A DNA stretch of 64,000 nucleotides, from NCBI GenBank assembly GCA_019038645.1, contig JAHOYT010000054.1, positions 1-64,000 on the forward strand, given 5' to 3'. Positions 8,667-17,027 of this stretch are shown here, piece by piece (the stretch's first letter is position 1; each line of letters opens with the position of its first letter). The notes under the pieces were generated by a model, which searched no databases, was not told where the DNA came from, and worked only from the letters and a program-made list of their open reading frames with translations. This DNA is from Bacteroidales bacterium. Lineage in GTDB: Bacteria > Bacteroidota > Bacteroidia > Bacteroidales > UBA12077. Made by a program: the position numbers and the translations under genes.

Positions 8667-9443
8667 CTAATTAAAATAATATCCCACACGGAAAGAAAAA
8701 CGATCATAAATAAATTCACGTTCATATTTAGTTTCCAGCCACCAGTCATCAAATCGTTCACCCATAATTTTCATATGCCTGAAACCGCAGGTTATTACAA
8801 AAGCGTTTCTTGAATTTTTGAAATTAGCTTTCAAACCAATCACGGGATTATAAAAATATCCTCTTTTGTAATTATAATCATCCCATTCCATTTCATTATC
8901 ATTTCGTTCTAACGGGAATAAAAATCCGCCTTGCATTCCTATAAAAACTTGTGTATTTCCTTTATTTAAATTCCATCTGAGATCTCCAAATAAAGGGATT
9001 AATTGTATATCCATAAACTCAATACCAAATCCTAAGCCAACAGAAGCTTTTTCATTCAGCTGAACACCATTTATCATATTAAAACTTAATGAATACTTCT
9101 TATATCCATCTCGTTTTCCGGCCAACATACCAATATCAGAAATATTGAAATAAGATGATGTCATACCAACTTTATTACTGTCTTTACTCTTCTCTTTAAA
9201 ATTAATTTTAATCTTATCCTCAAAACTAACTTTATGCTTAGCTTTATAAATATCTAATATTTCATTCTTATTAATTATTTTTACCTCATCATTTATTTTA
9301 ACTATTATATCATAATGGTAATAATTTAATATTTCTCCATGAATTAAAGAGCTGTCGTTTAAAATGATTAATTGACTTTGTCCGAATAGGTTTATTGCAA
9401 TAAAAGTGAGGATGATAATTAAGATGAATTTCAATTGTTTCAT
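8667..9443 (-). CDS. Secreted or outer-membrane hypothetical protein
   Basis: 258 residues with an N-terminal signal peptide (FILIIILTFIAINLFGQ). Residues about 25-70 form a small beta domain (LIILNDSSLIHGEIL, VKINDEVKIINKNEILDIY) like domains that precede barrels in Bacteroidota. From about residue 95 to the C-terminal aromatic residues (FRVGYYFN) the pattern of alternating strands and turns suggests a small outer-membrane beta-barrel. The terminal aromatic residue supports barrel assembly. No specific family is recognised. It is convergent with the flavin reductase gene and divergent from the LVIVD lipoprotein gene. Confidence 0.65.
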   Translation of the reverse strand: MKQLKFILIIILTFIAINLFGQSQLIILNDSSLIHGEILNYYHYDIIVKINDEVKIINKNEILDIYKAKHKVSFEDKIKINFKEKSKDSNKVGMTSSYFNISDIGMLAGKRDGYKKYSLSFNMINGVQLNEKASVGLGFGIEFMDIQLIPLFGDLRWNLNKGNTQVFIGMQGGFLFPLERNDNEMEWDDYNYKRGYFYNPVIGLKANFKNSRNAFVITCGFRHMKIMGERFDDWWLETKYEREFIYDRFSFRVGYYFN

Positions 9444-9518
9444 TATTATGGATTATTTAATATTATTACTTTATGGTCCAGGGCATATAATTTTATAGAT
9501 GAGGATAATTATATATAA

Positions 9519-9552
9519 GTTGCGTTAACAGTTTATTTCCTGATACGCAACC
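9519..9552. repeat. Inverted repeat GTTGCGT...ACGCAAC upstream of LVIVD gene
   Basis: 7-bp arms about 19 bases apart, in the divergent spacer before the LVIVD lipoprotein gene. It could be an operator or a decayed repeat; no T-run follows. Confidence 0.3.
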
Positions 9553-9600
9553 AGAACCGACATTCTTTCATCTAAAGAGCATACCATAAATTTATCAGCT

Positions 9601-10893
9601 ATGAAAAATTTTACTGTAATATTATATTTGATTGCATTATCCTTAGTTCTTTTTAGTAGTTGTGAGGATGAAATTATCGACCGGCGTATATACACTGCTA
9701 ATGTGCCCATATATATGTCAAATGCCGATTTTAAAGCAGGTCTTAAAATTAAAGAACCACAGGATTTAGTAAATCCCGGAAAGATTTATTTTAAGGATAG
9801 TTACATTTTTATTAATGAAATGTATAAAGGAATTCATGTTTTTGATAATTCAGATCCTTCTGATCCACAAAATATTTCGTTTATAGAATTACCATCAAAT
9901 TTGGATATTGCAATAGCTGATAATTTTCTGTATGCTGACAGTTATACTGATCTTGTTGTTATAGATATATCAGATATTCATAATCCCATAGAAATTTACC
10001 GCATCGATAGTGCGTTTCCATACTCTATTCCACCTTATGATACAAACTATCCATTAACCGATATTGATGAAAGTAAAGGGGTGGTTATTGGGTTTGAAAT
10101 TCAGGAAATAACTGAAGAAATTACAGTAACCGAAATGGAATTAAGAGACAGAGGTATTTTCTTTTTTGATGCTTTAGGATTCACTGAAATGAGCAAATCT
10201 AATATTACCAATGGATCAGGAACATCTATTGGAATTGCAGGTTCAATGTCAAAGTTTATGATTTATGATCATTATTTATATACTCTGTTTCTCTCACAAA
10301 TGAAATTATTTGATATTTCAACTTTGAATCAACCTCTTGAATCAAATGATATAAGTATAGCGTGGGATATTGAAACATTGTTCCGCTATGAGGATAAAAT
10401 GTTTATTGGAGCACAAACAGGAATGTATATTTACGATTTATCATCTCCTGGAAATCCAACTTATATATCAGAATTCACACATGCTCAAAGTTGTGATCCC
10501 GTTGTTGTAGAAGATGATATTGCCTATGTTACACTTCGATCAGGAACTCGTTGTGGTGGTATTTTAAATCAACTTGATGTATTGGACGTATCGGATGTTA
10601 CCAATCCTATTCATTTAAAATCGTATTCTTTTTATAATCCTCATGGATTAGGTATTGATAACGGAACATTATTTATCTGCGATGGCGAATCAGGATTAAA
10701 AATATTTGATGCACAAGATCCATTGTCAATCTCCGATAATCAAATTGCTCATTTTGAGAGTATCAATTCTAAAGATGTTATTCCTTTAGGAGATATTCTG
10801 TTAATGATAGGCAATGAAGGTCTTTATCAATATGATTATACTGATCTCAGTAATCTTAAATTGCTTAGTATAATTCCTGTAACGGAACAATAA
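9601..10893 (+). CDS. LVIVD-repeat lipoprotein
   Basis: 430 residues. The N terminus is a lipoprotein signal (LSLVLFSSC, lipidated Cys at about 21) followed by acidic residues. The mature region contains repeated segments of the LVIVD type: LVVIDISDIHNPIEIY, MYIYDLSSPGNPTYISEF, LDVLDVSDVTNPIHLKSY and LKIFDAQDP, each a beta-propeller-like blade of about 40-45 residues. LVIVD proteins are predicted surface propellers in Bacteroidota and marine bacteria; binding partner and role are unknown. It appears monocistronic. The next spacer carries the GGACG palindromic repeat. Confidence 0.85.
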   Translation: MKNFTVILYLIALSLVLFSSCEDEIIDRRIYTANVPIYMSNADFKAGLKIKEPQDLVNPGKIYFKDSYIFINEMYKGIHVFDNSDPSDPQNISFIELPSNLDIAIADNFLYADSYTDLVVIDISDIHNPIEIYRIDSAFPYSIPPYDTNYPLTDIDESKGVVIGFEIQEITEEITVTEMELRDRGIFFFDALGFTEMSKSNITNGSGTSIGIAGSMSKFMIYDHYLYTLFLSQMKLFDISTLNQPLESNDISIAWDIETLFRYEDKMFIGAQTGMYIYDLSSPGNPTYISEFTHAQSCDPVVVEDDIAYVTLRSGTRCGGILNQLDVLDVSDVTNPIHLKSYSFYNPHGLGIDNGTLFICDGESGLKIFDAQDPLSISDNQIAHFESINSKDVIPLGDILLMIGNEGLYQYDYTDLSNLKLLSIIPVTEQ

Positions 10894-10925
10894 CAAACCT
10901 AACTAATAAAATAGAAGAAGCTTCC

Positions 10926-10964
10926 CTGCCGGCGCGGACGTTCACGTCCGTGCAAAAAACCCTG
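10926..10964. repeat. Palindromic repeat CGGACG-TTCA-CGTCCG
   Basis: CGGACG and CGTCCG form a perfect stem around TTCA within a GC-rich island (CCGGCGCGGACG), followed by TGCAAAAAA. The right half is shared with 3552-3595. It resembles REP-like elements and lies in the spacer between the LVIVD and cupin genes. Confidence 0.6.
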
Positions 10965-11009
10965 AACGGCGTTGTGTATATTTTTTAACAATAAATTTTA
11001 TCCGGAGAA

Positions 11010-11348
11010 TTATTTTTTAGGTCCGTACCTGTCTGCATCTTCAAAGAAATCCATTAAAAATGTTTTCTGTTTAAAACAAGCCGAATGCGGTACACCTGCA
11101 GGAATAAAATACCTGTCACCGGCTTTATAGGTCGTGGTTTTGCCACCTATAGTAAAGTCCATCTCACCCGAAAAAACAACTCCCCATTGTGCTCCGTGCG
11201 AATGCTCTGCTACTTCACCAATGGCTTCGATCTCAAAAAATACCATCTGATGGTCATTTCCCTGAAATAGTTTTCCCTTAACTCCTGCAAAAGGTATATC
11301 TGCGTCGGGCAAATGCCTGATCATTTCCGGATAGAATACATTTTCCAT
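11010..11348 (-). CDS. Single-domain cupin protein
   Basis: 112 residues, cytoplasmic, one cupin barrel. Motif 1 is represented by HSHGAQWG (two metal-ligand histidines; the usual glutamate is replaced by Gln or shifted), and motif 2 by GDRYFIPAGVPH with the third histidine. Small cupins bind a divalent metal and may be enzymes, sugar-acid binding proteins or sensors. Function cannot be specified. It lies 40 bases downstream of the BASS symporter gene on the same strand and may be co-transcribed with it. Confidence 0.8.
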   Translation of the reverse strand: MENVFYPEMIRHLPDADIPFAGVKGKLFQGNDHQMVFFEIEAIGEVAEHSHGAQWGVVFSGEMDFTIGGKTTTYKAGDRYFIPAGVPHSACFKQKTFLMDFFEDADRYGPKK

Positions 11349-11388
11349 AATCCTGATTTTTATTCGTTGTTTTTATAAATGAAATAAA

Positions 11389-12258
11389 CTAAATCTCTTT
11401 TGTTGCTTTATTTTTTTTAAGACCTAAATATATAGCGATACCACCTGTAAAGAACATTAATAAACTATATATAGCCGGTGTAATAGCAAATTCGCTATTG
11501 CCAAGTAAAACCACTGCAATTGTTATAGCCAGAGTACCGTTTTGAATTCCCGACTCAATGGAAATAGATATGGCTCTTTTATTTGTAATTTTAAATAATT
11601 TCGCAGAATAATAGCCCACTGCCATAGTGACAACATTTAAAATCAGGGCAACTAATCCGGCTTGTCTGAAATATGGAATAACATTTTCTTTTTCTTTAAT
11701 AACAATACCTATTATAATTAATGCTATAACAATCCCTGACGCTTTTCGTACAGGTTTAGCCATTTTTAATGCGAAACCTTCTTTGTATCGTCTTATTATC
11801 ATTCCAATACTAACGGGAATAACTATAATTACAAAAATCTGGATTATAGTTTCAACAATATTCAGCTTAATCATTTGTCCTTCTTCTAAAAAATGAACAA
11901 GAGCAAAATTCACAATAAATGGTATTGATAAAATTGTAATAAAACTGCTCATTGCAGTAAGGGAAACAGATAATGCAACATCTCCCTTTGCCAAATGGCT
12001 TATTAAATTTGATGTTGGCCCGCCCGGACAAGCAGCTAAAATCATAATTCCTATAGCAATTTCGGGCTTTAGCGGAAATAATAATGCAATAGAAAATCCT
12101 ATTATGGGTAAAATGATTAACTGGTTTGTTAAACCAACCAATATTGCTTTTGGATAAGCAAATATCCTCTTAAAATCGTTAGCAACCAACGATAATCCCA
12201 TTCCTAACATAATAATAATGAGAGAAGAAGCTAAAAAAATTGTAGAAATTCTGTCCAT
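11389..12258 (-). CDS. Bile acid:sodium symporter family (BASS) transporter
   Basis: 289 residues with 8-9 predicted transmembrane helices. The segment ILAACPGGPTSNLISHLAKG is the hallmark of the BASS/SBF family, with the conserved Pro-Gly-Gly and Asn of the sodium site. The later ESGIQNGTLAITIA segment is the second signature, with the Glu-Ser-Gly-Gln-Asn cluster. Members import organic anions such as bile acids, pantoate or keto-acids together with sodium; the substrate here is unknown. The ATG at 12258 is the only good start. The cupin gene follows on the same strand. Confidence 0.85.
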   Translation of the reverse strand: MDRISTIFLASSLIIIMLGMGLSLVANDFKRIFAYPKAILVGLTNQLIILPIIGFSIALLFPLKPEIAIGIMILAACPGGPTSNLISHLAKGDVALSVSLTAMSSFITILSIPFIVNFALVHFLEEGQMIKLNIVETIIQIFVIIVIPVSIGMIIRRYKEGFALKMAKPVRKASGIVIALIIIGIVIKEKENVIPYFRQAGLVALILNVVTMAVGYYSAKLFKITNKRAISISIESGIQNGTLAITIAVVLLGNSEFAITPAIYSLLMFFTGGIAIYLGLKKNKATKEI

Positions 12259-12383
12259 AATGTATAATTTAGTTTAAAAGGCAATATACAAGATTAATTT
12301 CTTTTATATAGCGAAAATAAAAAAATAACAATATGGATGCAGATGAGATCGTGAATATTAAAAGGACAAATAAGCGGTATGTA

Positions 12384-13598
12384 TTATTTTCTTTTTCCTT
12401 TACCTTTTCCTTTGTAATTCCTTTTTGTGTATTTGCGAACCGGCTTCGGGTTCCAAACAGGACTTTCTCCAATTTCAGGAGGAACAGGTATTTTAATAAT
12501 TTCGCGGTCAATTAAGCTTTCAATATGCTTAAATTTTAGCATATCGTCCTCGTTAATCAGGGTAAGAGCAACACCTGTTGTATTTGCACGCGCGGTTCTT
12601 CCAACACGATGCACATAATCTTCAGCATCATGCGGTACATCATAGTTAATAATCAGGTTAATATCTTTTATATCGATACCTCTGCTAATAACATCGGTAG
12701 CAACTAACACCCGTGTTCTTTTTGAGCGAAAGCGTGAAAGAACTTCTTCGCGTTCCTTTTGTTCCAGATCAGAAGATATTCCTTCAATAGAATAATCTTT
12801 ATTTTTCAATCCGCGAACTATTTCAAATACTTTGCTTTTTGTTGATGTAAAAATAAGGATGCTGTCGTATTCAGATTTATTTTTTATGAGGTATTTAATT
12901 AAGGCTGTTTTTTGTTTCTCGAAAACCAAATAGGATGCCTGCAAAACTCCTTCGGCAGGTTTTGAGAGTTCTATGCTTATTTCTTTTGGATTCTTAAGTA
13001 TCTGACTGGCCAGAGTGCGTATTTTCGGTGGCATTGTTGCACTAAACATCAATGTTTGTCTTTTTTTAGGAATATAGGATATGATCTTCTGTATATCTTC
13101 ATAAAATCCCATATCGAGCATTTTATCAGCTTCATCAAGAATTAGATGCTTAATCTCATCGAATTTTACATATCCCATTTTTAAATGAGAAATTAATTTG
13201 CCAGGTGTTGCAACAATAATTTCGGCGTTACCCAAAAGGGCTTTTCGCTCAGATTCAAAATCGTTACCATCTCCGCCACCATAAACAGGACACGAGCTAA
13301 CCGGTACAAAATAAGAAAAACCCTGAATCTGTTGTTCAATTTGCAATGCCAGTTCACGTGTAGGAACAATGATTAAAGTATTAATTGATGATCCTTTGGA
13401 TTCTTCACTCAACTTATTTAAAATAGGTAAAATAAAAGCCGCTGTTTTGCCTGTTCCTGTTTGTGCACAGGCAATAAGGTCGTTTTGCTTCATTATTTCC
13501 GGGATGGCCATTTCCTGCACAGGAGTAGCCTCATCAAAATTCAGGTATGATATTGCCTCCAGAAGGCTATCATTCAAATTAAACTCAGTAAATTTCAT
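12384..13598 (-). CDS. rhlE: DEAD-box RNA helicase (RhlE-like)
   Basis: 404 residues. The Q motif is FDEATPVQEMAIP; motif I is AQTGTGKT (45-52), then PTRELALQ, the DEAD box in LDEADKMLDMG, SAT, and HRVGRTAR, so both RecA-like domains are complete. The C-terminal tail is short and strongly basic (YKGKGKGKRK), typical of RNA-contacting tails. These helicases unwind short RNA duplexes in ribosome assembly, mRNA turnover and cold adaptation. It is divergent from the cold-shock protein gene with a 348-base spacer, a sensible pairing for cold response. A TATCTTTG element on the minus strand predicts a leader of about 24 bases. Confidence 0.9.
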   Translation of the reverse strand: MKFTEFNLNDSLLEAISYLNFDEATPVQEMAIPEIMKQNDLIACAQTGTGKTAAFILPILNKLSEESKGSSINTLIIVPTRELALQIEQQIQGFSYFVPVSSCPVYGGGDGNDFESERKALLGNAEIIVATPGKLISHLKMGYVKFDEIKHLILDEADKMLDMGFYEDIQKIISYIPKKRQTLMFSATMPPKIRTLASQILKNPKEISIELSKPAEGVLQASYLVFEKQKTALIKYLIKNKSEYDSILIFTSTKSKVFEIVRGLKNKDYSIEGISSDLEQKEREEVLSRFRSKRTRVLVATDVISRGIDIKDINLIINYDVPHDAEDYVHRVGRTARANTTGVALTLINEDDMLKFKHIESLIDREIIKIPVPPEIGESPVWNPKPVRKYTKRNYKGKGKGKRK

Positions 13599-13626
13599 TA
13601 ATTATGCTCTGTATTGTATAAACATG

Positions 13627-13634
13627 CAAAGATA
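13627..13634 (-). promoter_or_regulatory. -7 element TATCTTTG of the helicase gene
   Basis: Reading the minus strand, TATCTTTG matches TAnnTTTG about 29 bases before the helicase ATG. Confidence 0.55.
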
Positions 13635-13780
13635 CCGATTTTTTGGGATAAAAGCTGTTAAGGTGTTCATCATGTCATTTTTATAAAACTTTTTCCACAG
13701 AAATTTCAATATTAATGAAAAAGCTACATTGTTTGGTTATCAAGTGAGGTCTTGTTATGGGTATTTGTATGCCAGATGAA

Positions 13781-13801
13781 CTGTCTGTAGTTATCAGACA
13801 G
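13781..13801. promoter_or_regulatory. Inverted repeat CTGTCTG-N7-CAGACAG in divergent helicase/csp spacer
   Basis: A perfect 7-bp inverted repeat in the 348-base spacer between the divergent helicase and csp genes (13599-13946). It could be a regulator site shared by both genes, or a structured element. Otherwise the spacer shows only the two promoters and A/T-rich sequence. Confidence 0.3.
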
Positions 13802-13908
13802 CTGCAAATAAGGTAACAAAAAGCCGGTTTTAGGTTAAAAATGTGGTCTTTATGCAAAAAAAATCAAAAAAAAACAGTAATAAATTTTCGGATAATAATA
13901 TATATTAC

Positions 13909-13916
13909 TAAATTTG
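13909..13916 (+). promoter_or_regulatory. -7 element TAAATTTG of the csp gene
   Basis: Exact TAnnTTTG match 31 bases before the csp ATG, giving a leader of about 26 bases. Confidence 0.6.
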
Positions 13917-13946
13917 CGCATTAAATAATTTATTAAAAATTGAATA

Positions 13947-14138
13947 ATGAACAAAGGTACAGTAAAATTTTTCAATGAGTCTAAAGGTTTTGGATTCATA
14001 AGTGAAGACGACACAAACAAAGAACATTTCGTACACGTTTCCGGTTTAATTGATGAAATTAACGAAGGTGACACTGTTGAATTTGAATTAACAGAAGGTA
14101 AAAAAGGATTGAACGCAGTAAATGTTAGAGTAATTTAA
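13947..14138 (+). CDS. cspA: Cold-shock domain protein
   Basis: 63 residues, a single cold-shock domain. It contains the RNP1-like FFNESKGFGFI and RNP2-like EHFVHVS motifs with their aromatic nucleic-acid-binding residues, then the usual GDTVEFEL and GLNAVNV strands. Such proteins bind single-stranded RNA/DNA and melt RNA structure, acting as chaperones or antiterminators. Length is normal for the family. It has its own promoter at 13909 and a strong terminator at 14170. The divergent DEAD-box helicase is a functional match. Confidence 0.95.
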   Translation: MNKGTVKFFNESKGFGFISEDDTNKEHFVHVSGLIDEINEGDTVEFELTEGKKGLNAVNVRVI

Positions 14139-14169
14139 TATTTATTCTTCAACTTTACGATACTGAAAG

Positions 14170-14198
14170 AGCCTGTCAATATTGACAGGCTTTTTTTA
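14170..14198 (+). terminator. Terminator of csp
   Basis: AGCCTGTCAAT pairs with ATTGACAGGCT (11-bp perfect stem) followed directly by seven T residues. Confidence 0.9.
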
Positions 14199-14206
14199 TT
14201 GCCTTC

Positions 14207-14325
14207 ACTTCGACATCCTTCGACAAGCCTGACTGCCGTCAGGCAGGCTCAGGATGACATTGCTCAGTGTGACAGATTGATTATTTGACAGTTGTCATAT
14301 TGAGCCTGTCGAAATATGAACAATC
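14207..14325. repeat. Dispersed TTCGACAAGCCT...AGCCTGTCGAA repeat
   Basis: A composite palindromic element: TTCGACAAGC on the left pairs with GCCTGTCGAA on the right (one mismatch), with a nested GCCTGAC-TGCC-GTCAGGC hairpin and CTCAGGATGACATT inside. Such TTCGACAAGC/CTCAGGATGACA words are typical of short dispersed repeats in Bacteroidota spacers. A related word (GTCATACTGAGCTTGTTGAA) occurs at 48264. Together with two terminators it fills the 319-base spacer 14139-14457. Confidence 0.65.
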
Positions 14326-14393
14326 GTAAGACTTTTGGACAGGCTTTTTTATTATTTGATATGTCGTTTTGAAATAAGTTGAAGTATTACCCA

Positions 14394-14425
14394 TTAAAAA
14401 ACCGGCTTTAATTTAAAGCCGGTTC
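14394..14425 (-). terminator. Terminator of small Cys/Lys-rich protein gene
   Basis: On the minus strand AACCGGCTTTAA pairs with TTAAAGCCGGTT, followed by a T-run (AAAAAA on the plus strand at 14395-14401). Confidence 0.8.
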
Positions 14426-14457
14426 TGATTTATTAACCTATTCACAACTGAAAAGAA

Positions 14458-14664
14458 TTACTTCTTTTCCTTCTTCTTTTCTTCAGTCTTAGTTTCTGCT
14501 TTTTTATCACATGCTTTTGGGCAGCACTTAGATTTTTCTTTATCGCATTTTTCTGTTTTTGCCTTAGTTTCGGTTGCTTTCGTTTTAGGATCCTGAGCAT
14601 TAACTGATAACGTCATAAGAGTTATAAATGCTATTCCTGATAATACTACTACAAATTTTTTCAT
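14458..14664 (-). CDS. Small secreted Cys/Lys-rich protein
   Basis: 68 residues: a signal peptide (VVVLSGIAFITLMTLSVNAQ) and a mature region of about 45 residues consisting almost only of Lys, Glu, Thr, Ala and five cysteines in the cluster CDKEKSKCCPKACDKK. The low-complexity charged tail and clustered cysteines suggest an exported metal- or thiol-binding peptide, but no family is recognised. It has its own terminator and is divergent from a histidine kinase whose periplasmic domain is also Cys-rich. A gene prediction of this size could be spurious, but the signal peptide, terminator and stop codon make it credible. Confidence 0.7.
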   Translation of the reverse strand: MKKFVVVLSGIAFITLMTLSVNAQDPKTKATETKAKTEKCDKEKSKCCPKACDKKAETKTEEKKKEKK

Positions 14665-14798
14665 AACAATTTTAATTATTTGTTTAATAAGAATTAATCT
14701 TTAGCAAATGTAAGTAGTGAAAATTAATTTCCGGGTTATAATGAGGTTAATTCATGTTAATGCGATGTTAAAATCGTGCAAGTCACCCATTTTCTGGT

Positions 14799-14806
14799 TA
14801 AATTTG
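14799..14806 (+). promoter_or_regulatory. -7 element TAAATTTG immediately before histidine kinase start
   Basis: Exact TAnnTTTG match ending four bases before the GTG start at 14811. Transcription would begin at or within a base or two of the start codon, implying a leaderless mRNA. Confidence 0.55.
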
Positions 14807-14810
14807 TTGC

Positions 14811-16070
14811 GTGAAGAAGAATAAATTACAAATCATATTAATCATTGTTACATTTTTAAGTTTGATTGCACTTGTAGCAATACAGGTTTCGTGGATTGTT
14901 AAAGCAGCTAACATACAGGAAAAGCAATTTAGCCACAGTGTAAAAATGGCCATGAGTATGATCGTGGAAAATCTGGCCGAAGATGAGTCTATCTGCAGCG
15001 AAGTAGCTAGTTGTATGAGTAAGGGTGATGCAGCTTCTTGTTATAAAAGTATGTACAATCAAATTGAATGGAGTAAAGTAGATTCTATTGTAAGTGCTGC
15101 ACTGGATAATTACAACATCGACACCGGTTACGAATTCGACATTGTTGATACACGCAAAGATTCCGATTTTAATGTTTGTAATAAATCCTATTTTTCCGAT
15201 AATCTGGAAAGTGTGTTCTTACAAAATGGTGTAGAGCTTAAAATAAAATTTCCTCAAAAAAGTGAATTTATTGCAGCACAAATAGGAGCTATGTTTATTA
15301 GTTCAATTCTCTTAATTTTACTTATAAGTATTTCATTTTTAATGATTATAAAATATTACAAGCGGGAAAAAAGACTGTATAGCAGTACCCGCGACTTTAT
15401 AAATAATATAACGCACGAATTTAAAACACCAATAACAAATATTGCCCTGGCCAATAGTATGATTTCGAAAAGCGAAAATATATTGCATGACGAAAAATTA
15501 ATGCAGTATTCTGGTATTATTAAATCGGAACATAAGAAATTAAAAAACCGTGTTGAGGGATTACTGGATGCAGCACGAATTGAAAACGGGAATAGCAATT
15601 ATTGCGAAACGATTGATATTTGTGATATTATAAGAGGAACCGTTGATTCATATCAGGTTCAGCTTCAGGAACAAAATGGTAAAATAACTTATGAAAAAAT
15701 ATCGGATCGATGTACTGTGCATGCCGACAAAGAGCAGATTCAGTTTGCAATATCTAACCTCATTGATAATGCTATTAAGTATTGTGACCGGGAACCAAAA
15801 ATTGTAATCCGTACATTAGATAAAGGAGATAATATTATCATAGAAATAGAAGATAATGGAATTGGAATAAAACATGAACATATAAAGCAGATTTTTGAAA
15901 AATATTATCGCGTTCCGACAGGCGACATTCATAATGTAAAAGGATTTGGCATTGGCTTATCGATGGTAAAAGCTATTATTGAATCTGTTAGTGGCGCTAT
16001 AGAGATTCACAGTAAACCAGGAAAAGGAACCATATTTAGTATTAAGTTACCTTATTGCAGCGAAGATTAA
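14811..16070 (+). CDS. Two-component sensor histidine kinase
   Basis: 419 residues starting at GTG. TM1 spans about 7-29, a periplasmic domain about 30-160 contains a cysteine cluster (CSEVASCMSKGDAASC), and TM2 lies near 162-184. The cytoplasmic part has the HisKA H-box HEFKTPITN with phospho-acceptor H202, N-box NLIDNAIKYC, and G-boxes DNGIGI and GFGIGLSM. It would autophosphorylate and transfer to the OmpR-type regulator encoded 3 bases downstream. The periplasmic cysteines suggest a redox, metal or thiol signal, which is inference. The domain order resembles RprX/RprY-like pairs of Bacteroidota. Confidence 0.92.
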   Translation: MKKNKLQIILIIVTFLSLIALVAIQVSWIVKAANIQEKQFSHSVKMAMSMIVENLAEDESICSEVASCMSKGDAASCYKSMYNQIEWSKVDSIVSAALDNYNIDTGYEFDIVDTRKDSDFNVCNKSYFSDNLESVFLQNGVELKIKFPQKSEFIAAQIGAMFISSILLILLISISFLMIIKYYKREKRLYSSTRDFINNITHEFKTPITNIALANSMISKSENILHDEKLMQYSGIIKSEHKKLKNRVEGLLDAARIENGNSNYCETIDICDIIRGTVDSYQVQLQEQNGKITYEKISDRCTVHADKEQIQFAISNLIDNAIKYCDREPKIVIRTLDKGDNIIIEIEDNGIGIKHEHIKQIFEKYYRVPTGDIHNVKGFGIGLSMVKAIIESVSGAIEIHSKPGKGTIFSIKLPYCSED

Positions 16071-16073
16071 AAT

Positions 16074-16772
16074 ATGAATAATCAAAAGGTTAAAATATTA
16101 CTTGTTGAGGATGACACGAATCTTGGGTTCCTTTTATTGGAGTTCCTTGAATCCAAAGGTTTTGATGTAAAGTTATATCGCGATGGTATTTCAGGACTTA
16201 CTGGTTTCAAAACTTCTGTTTTCGATTTTTGTATTTTAGATGTAATGCTTCCCAATATGGATGGATTTACATTAGCTGAAAAAATTCGCGAAAAAAATAA
16301 AAAGGTTCCTGTTGTTTTTCTTACTGCACGCTCAATGAAAGAAGACAAGCTTAAGGGTTTCCGTATTGGAATCGACGATTATATTACCAAACCATTCGAT
16401 GAGGATGAATTATTATTTCGAATACAGTCTATTTTAAATCGTGTTAATCCTGAACGATCAGTAGAAAGCAAACTGATTTATAAGTTGGGGCAATTTTCTT
16501 TCGATGTTCAGAATCAGGTGTTAAAATTTGGAAGCGAATCAAAAAGATTAACTTCAAAAGAGAGTAAAATTTTGGCCATATTGGCAAAACATAAGAACAA
16601 TATTGTATCGCGCGAGGATATAATGCAGGAAGTATGGGGCGAAACCGATTACTTTATTGGCCGCAGCTTCGATGTTTTTATTTCTAAATTAAGAAAGCAC
16701 CTTGATCCAGAACCAAAATTGAAAATCGAAACAATTCCTACAGTGGGAGTAATTCTTAATATTTCTGAATAA
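16074..16772 (+). CDS. OmpR-family response regulator
   Basis: 232 residues. The receiver domain has the acidic pair in LLVEDD, phospho-acceptor D56 (LDVMLPNMDG) and the conserved Thr/Lys in VVFLTARS and TKPFDEDEL. The C-terminal winged-helix DNA-binding domain shows LTSKESKILAILAKHKNNIV, REDIMQEVWG and RSFDVFISKLRKHL. It is the partner of the histidine kinase immediately upstream and acts as a cytoplasmic transcription factor. Target genes are not evident; the tungstate operon starts 255 bases downstream in the same direction, but across a repeat and its own promoter. Confidence 0.94.
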   Translation: MNNQKVKILLVEDDTNLGFLLLEFLESKGFDVKLYRDGISGLTGFKTSVFDFCILDVMLPNMDGFTLAEKIREKNKKVPVVFLTARSMKEDKLKGFRIGIDDYITKPFDEDELLFRIQSILNRVNPERSVESKLIYKLGQFSFDVQNQVLKFGSESKRLTSKESKILAILAKHKNNIVSREDIMQEVWGETDYFIGRSFDVFISKLRKHLDPEPKLKIETIPTVGVILNISE

Positions 16773-16837
16773 CAAGACAATCAAAGTACTTGTATTATTA
16801 TTTCAATTTCGTTTAGTAAGGTTTTTTTCTGCATTCT

Positions 16838-16905
16838 GTCATTCCGCACTCCTGTCTGCCGGTTTAACTGCTGCAGGCATGTCGTGCATGTGATGCGGAA
16901 TCTCT
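16838..16905. repeat. Dispersed repeat with ATTCCGCA...TGCGGAAT arms
   Basis: ATTCCGCA and TGCGGAAT flank about 45 bases of GC-richer sequence that contains CTGTCTGCCGG and CTGCAGGCATG. It is unlike the surrounding A/T-rich spacer and appears to be an intergenic palindromic repeat. Confidence 0.5.
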
Positions 16906-16969
16906 TTAAACAACATTTACTATTATTTCCTGAATTATTTATCAGAACCAAAATAATGTAAGAATCATT

Positions 16970-16998
16970 TTGTATTTTGATCGATATGTTTATTTTTG
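16970..16998 (+). promoter_or_regulatory. Promoter of the wtp operon
   Basis: TTG at 16970-16972, an 18-base spacer and TATTTTTG at 16991-16998 match the Bacteroidota TTG/TAnnTTTG promoter. The ATG of wtpA follows 29 bases later. Confidence 0.6.
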
Positions 16999-17027
16999 CA
17001 TATCCTTAATTAAACAATTGAACAAAA

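Noticed and set aside
11085-11270. 61-residue plus-strand ORF over the cupin gene
   Set aside because: Shadow ORF; the minus-strand cupin motifs are clear.
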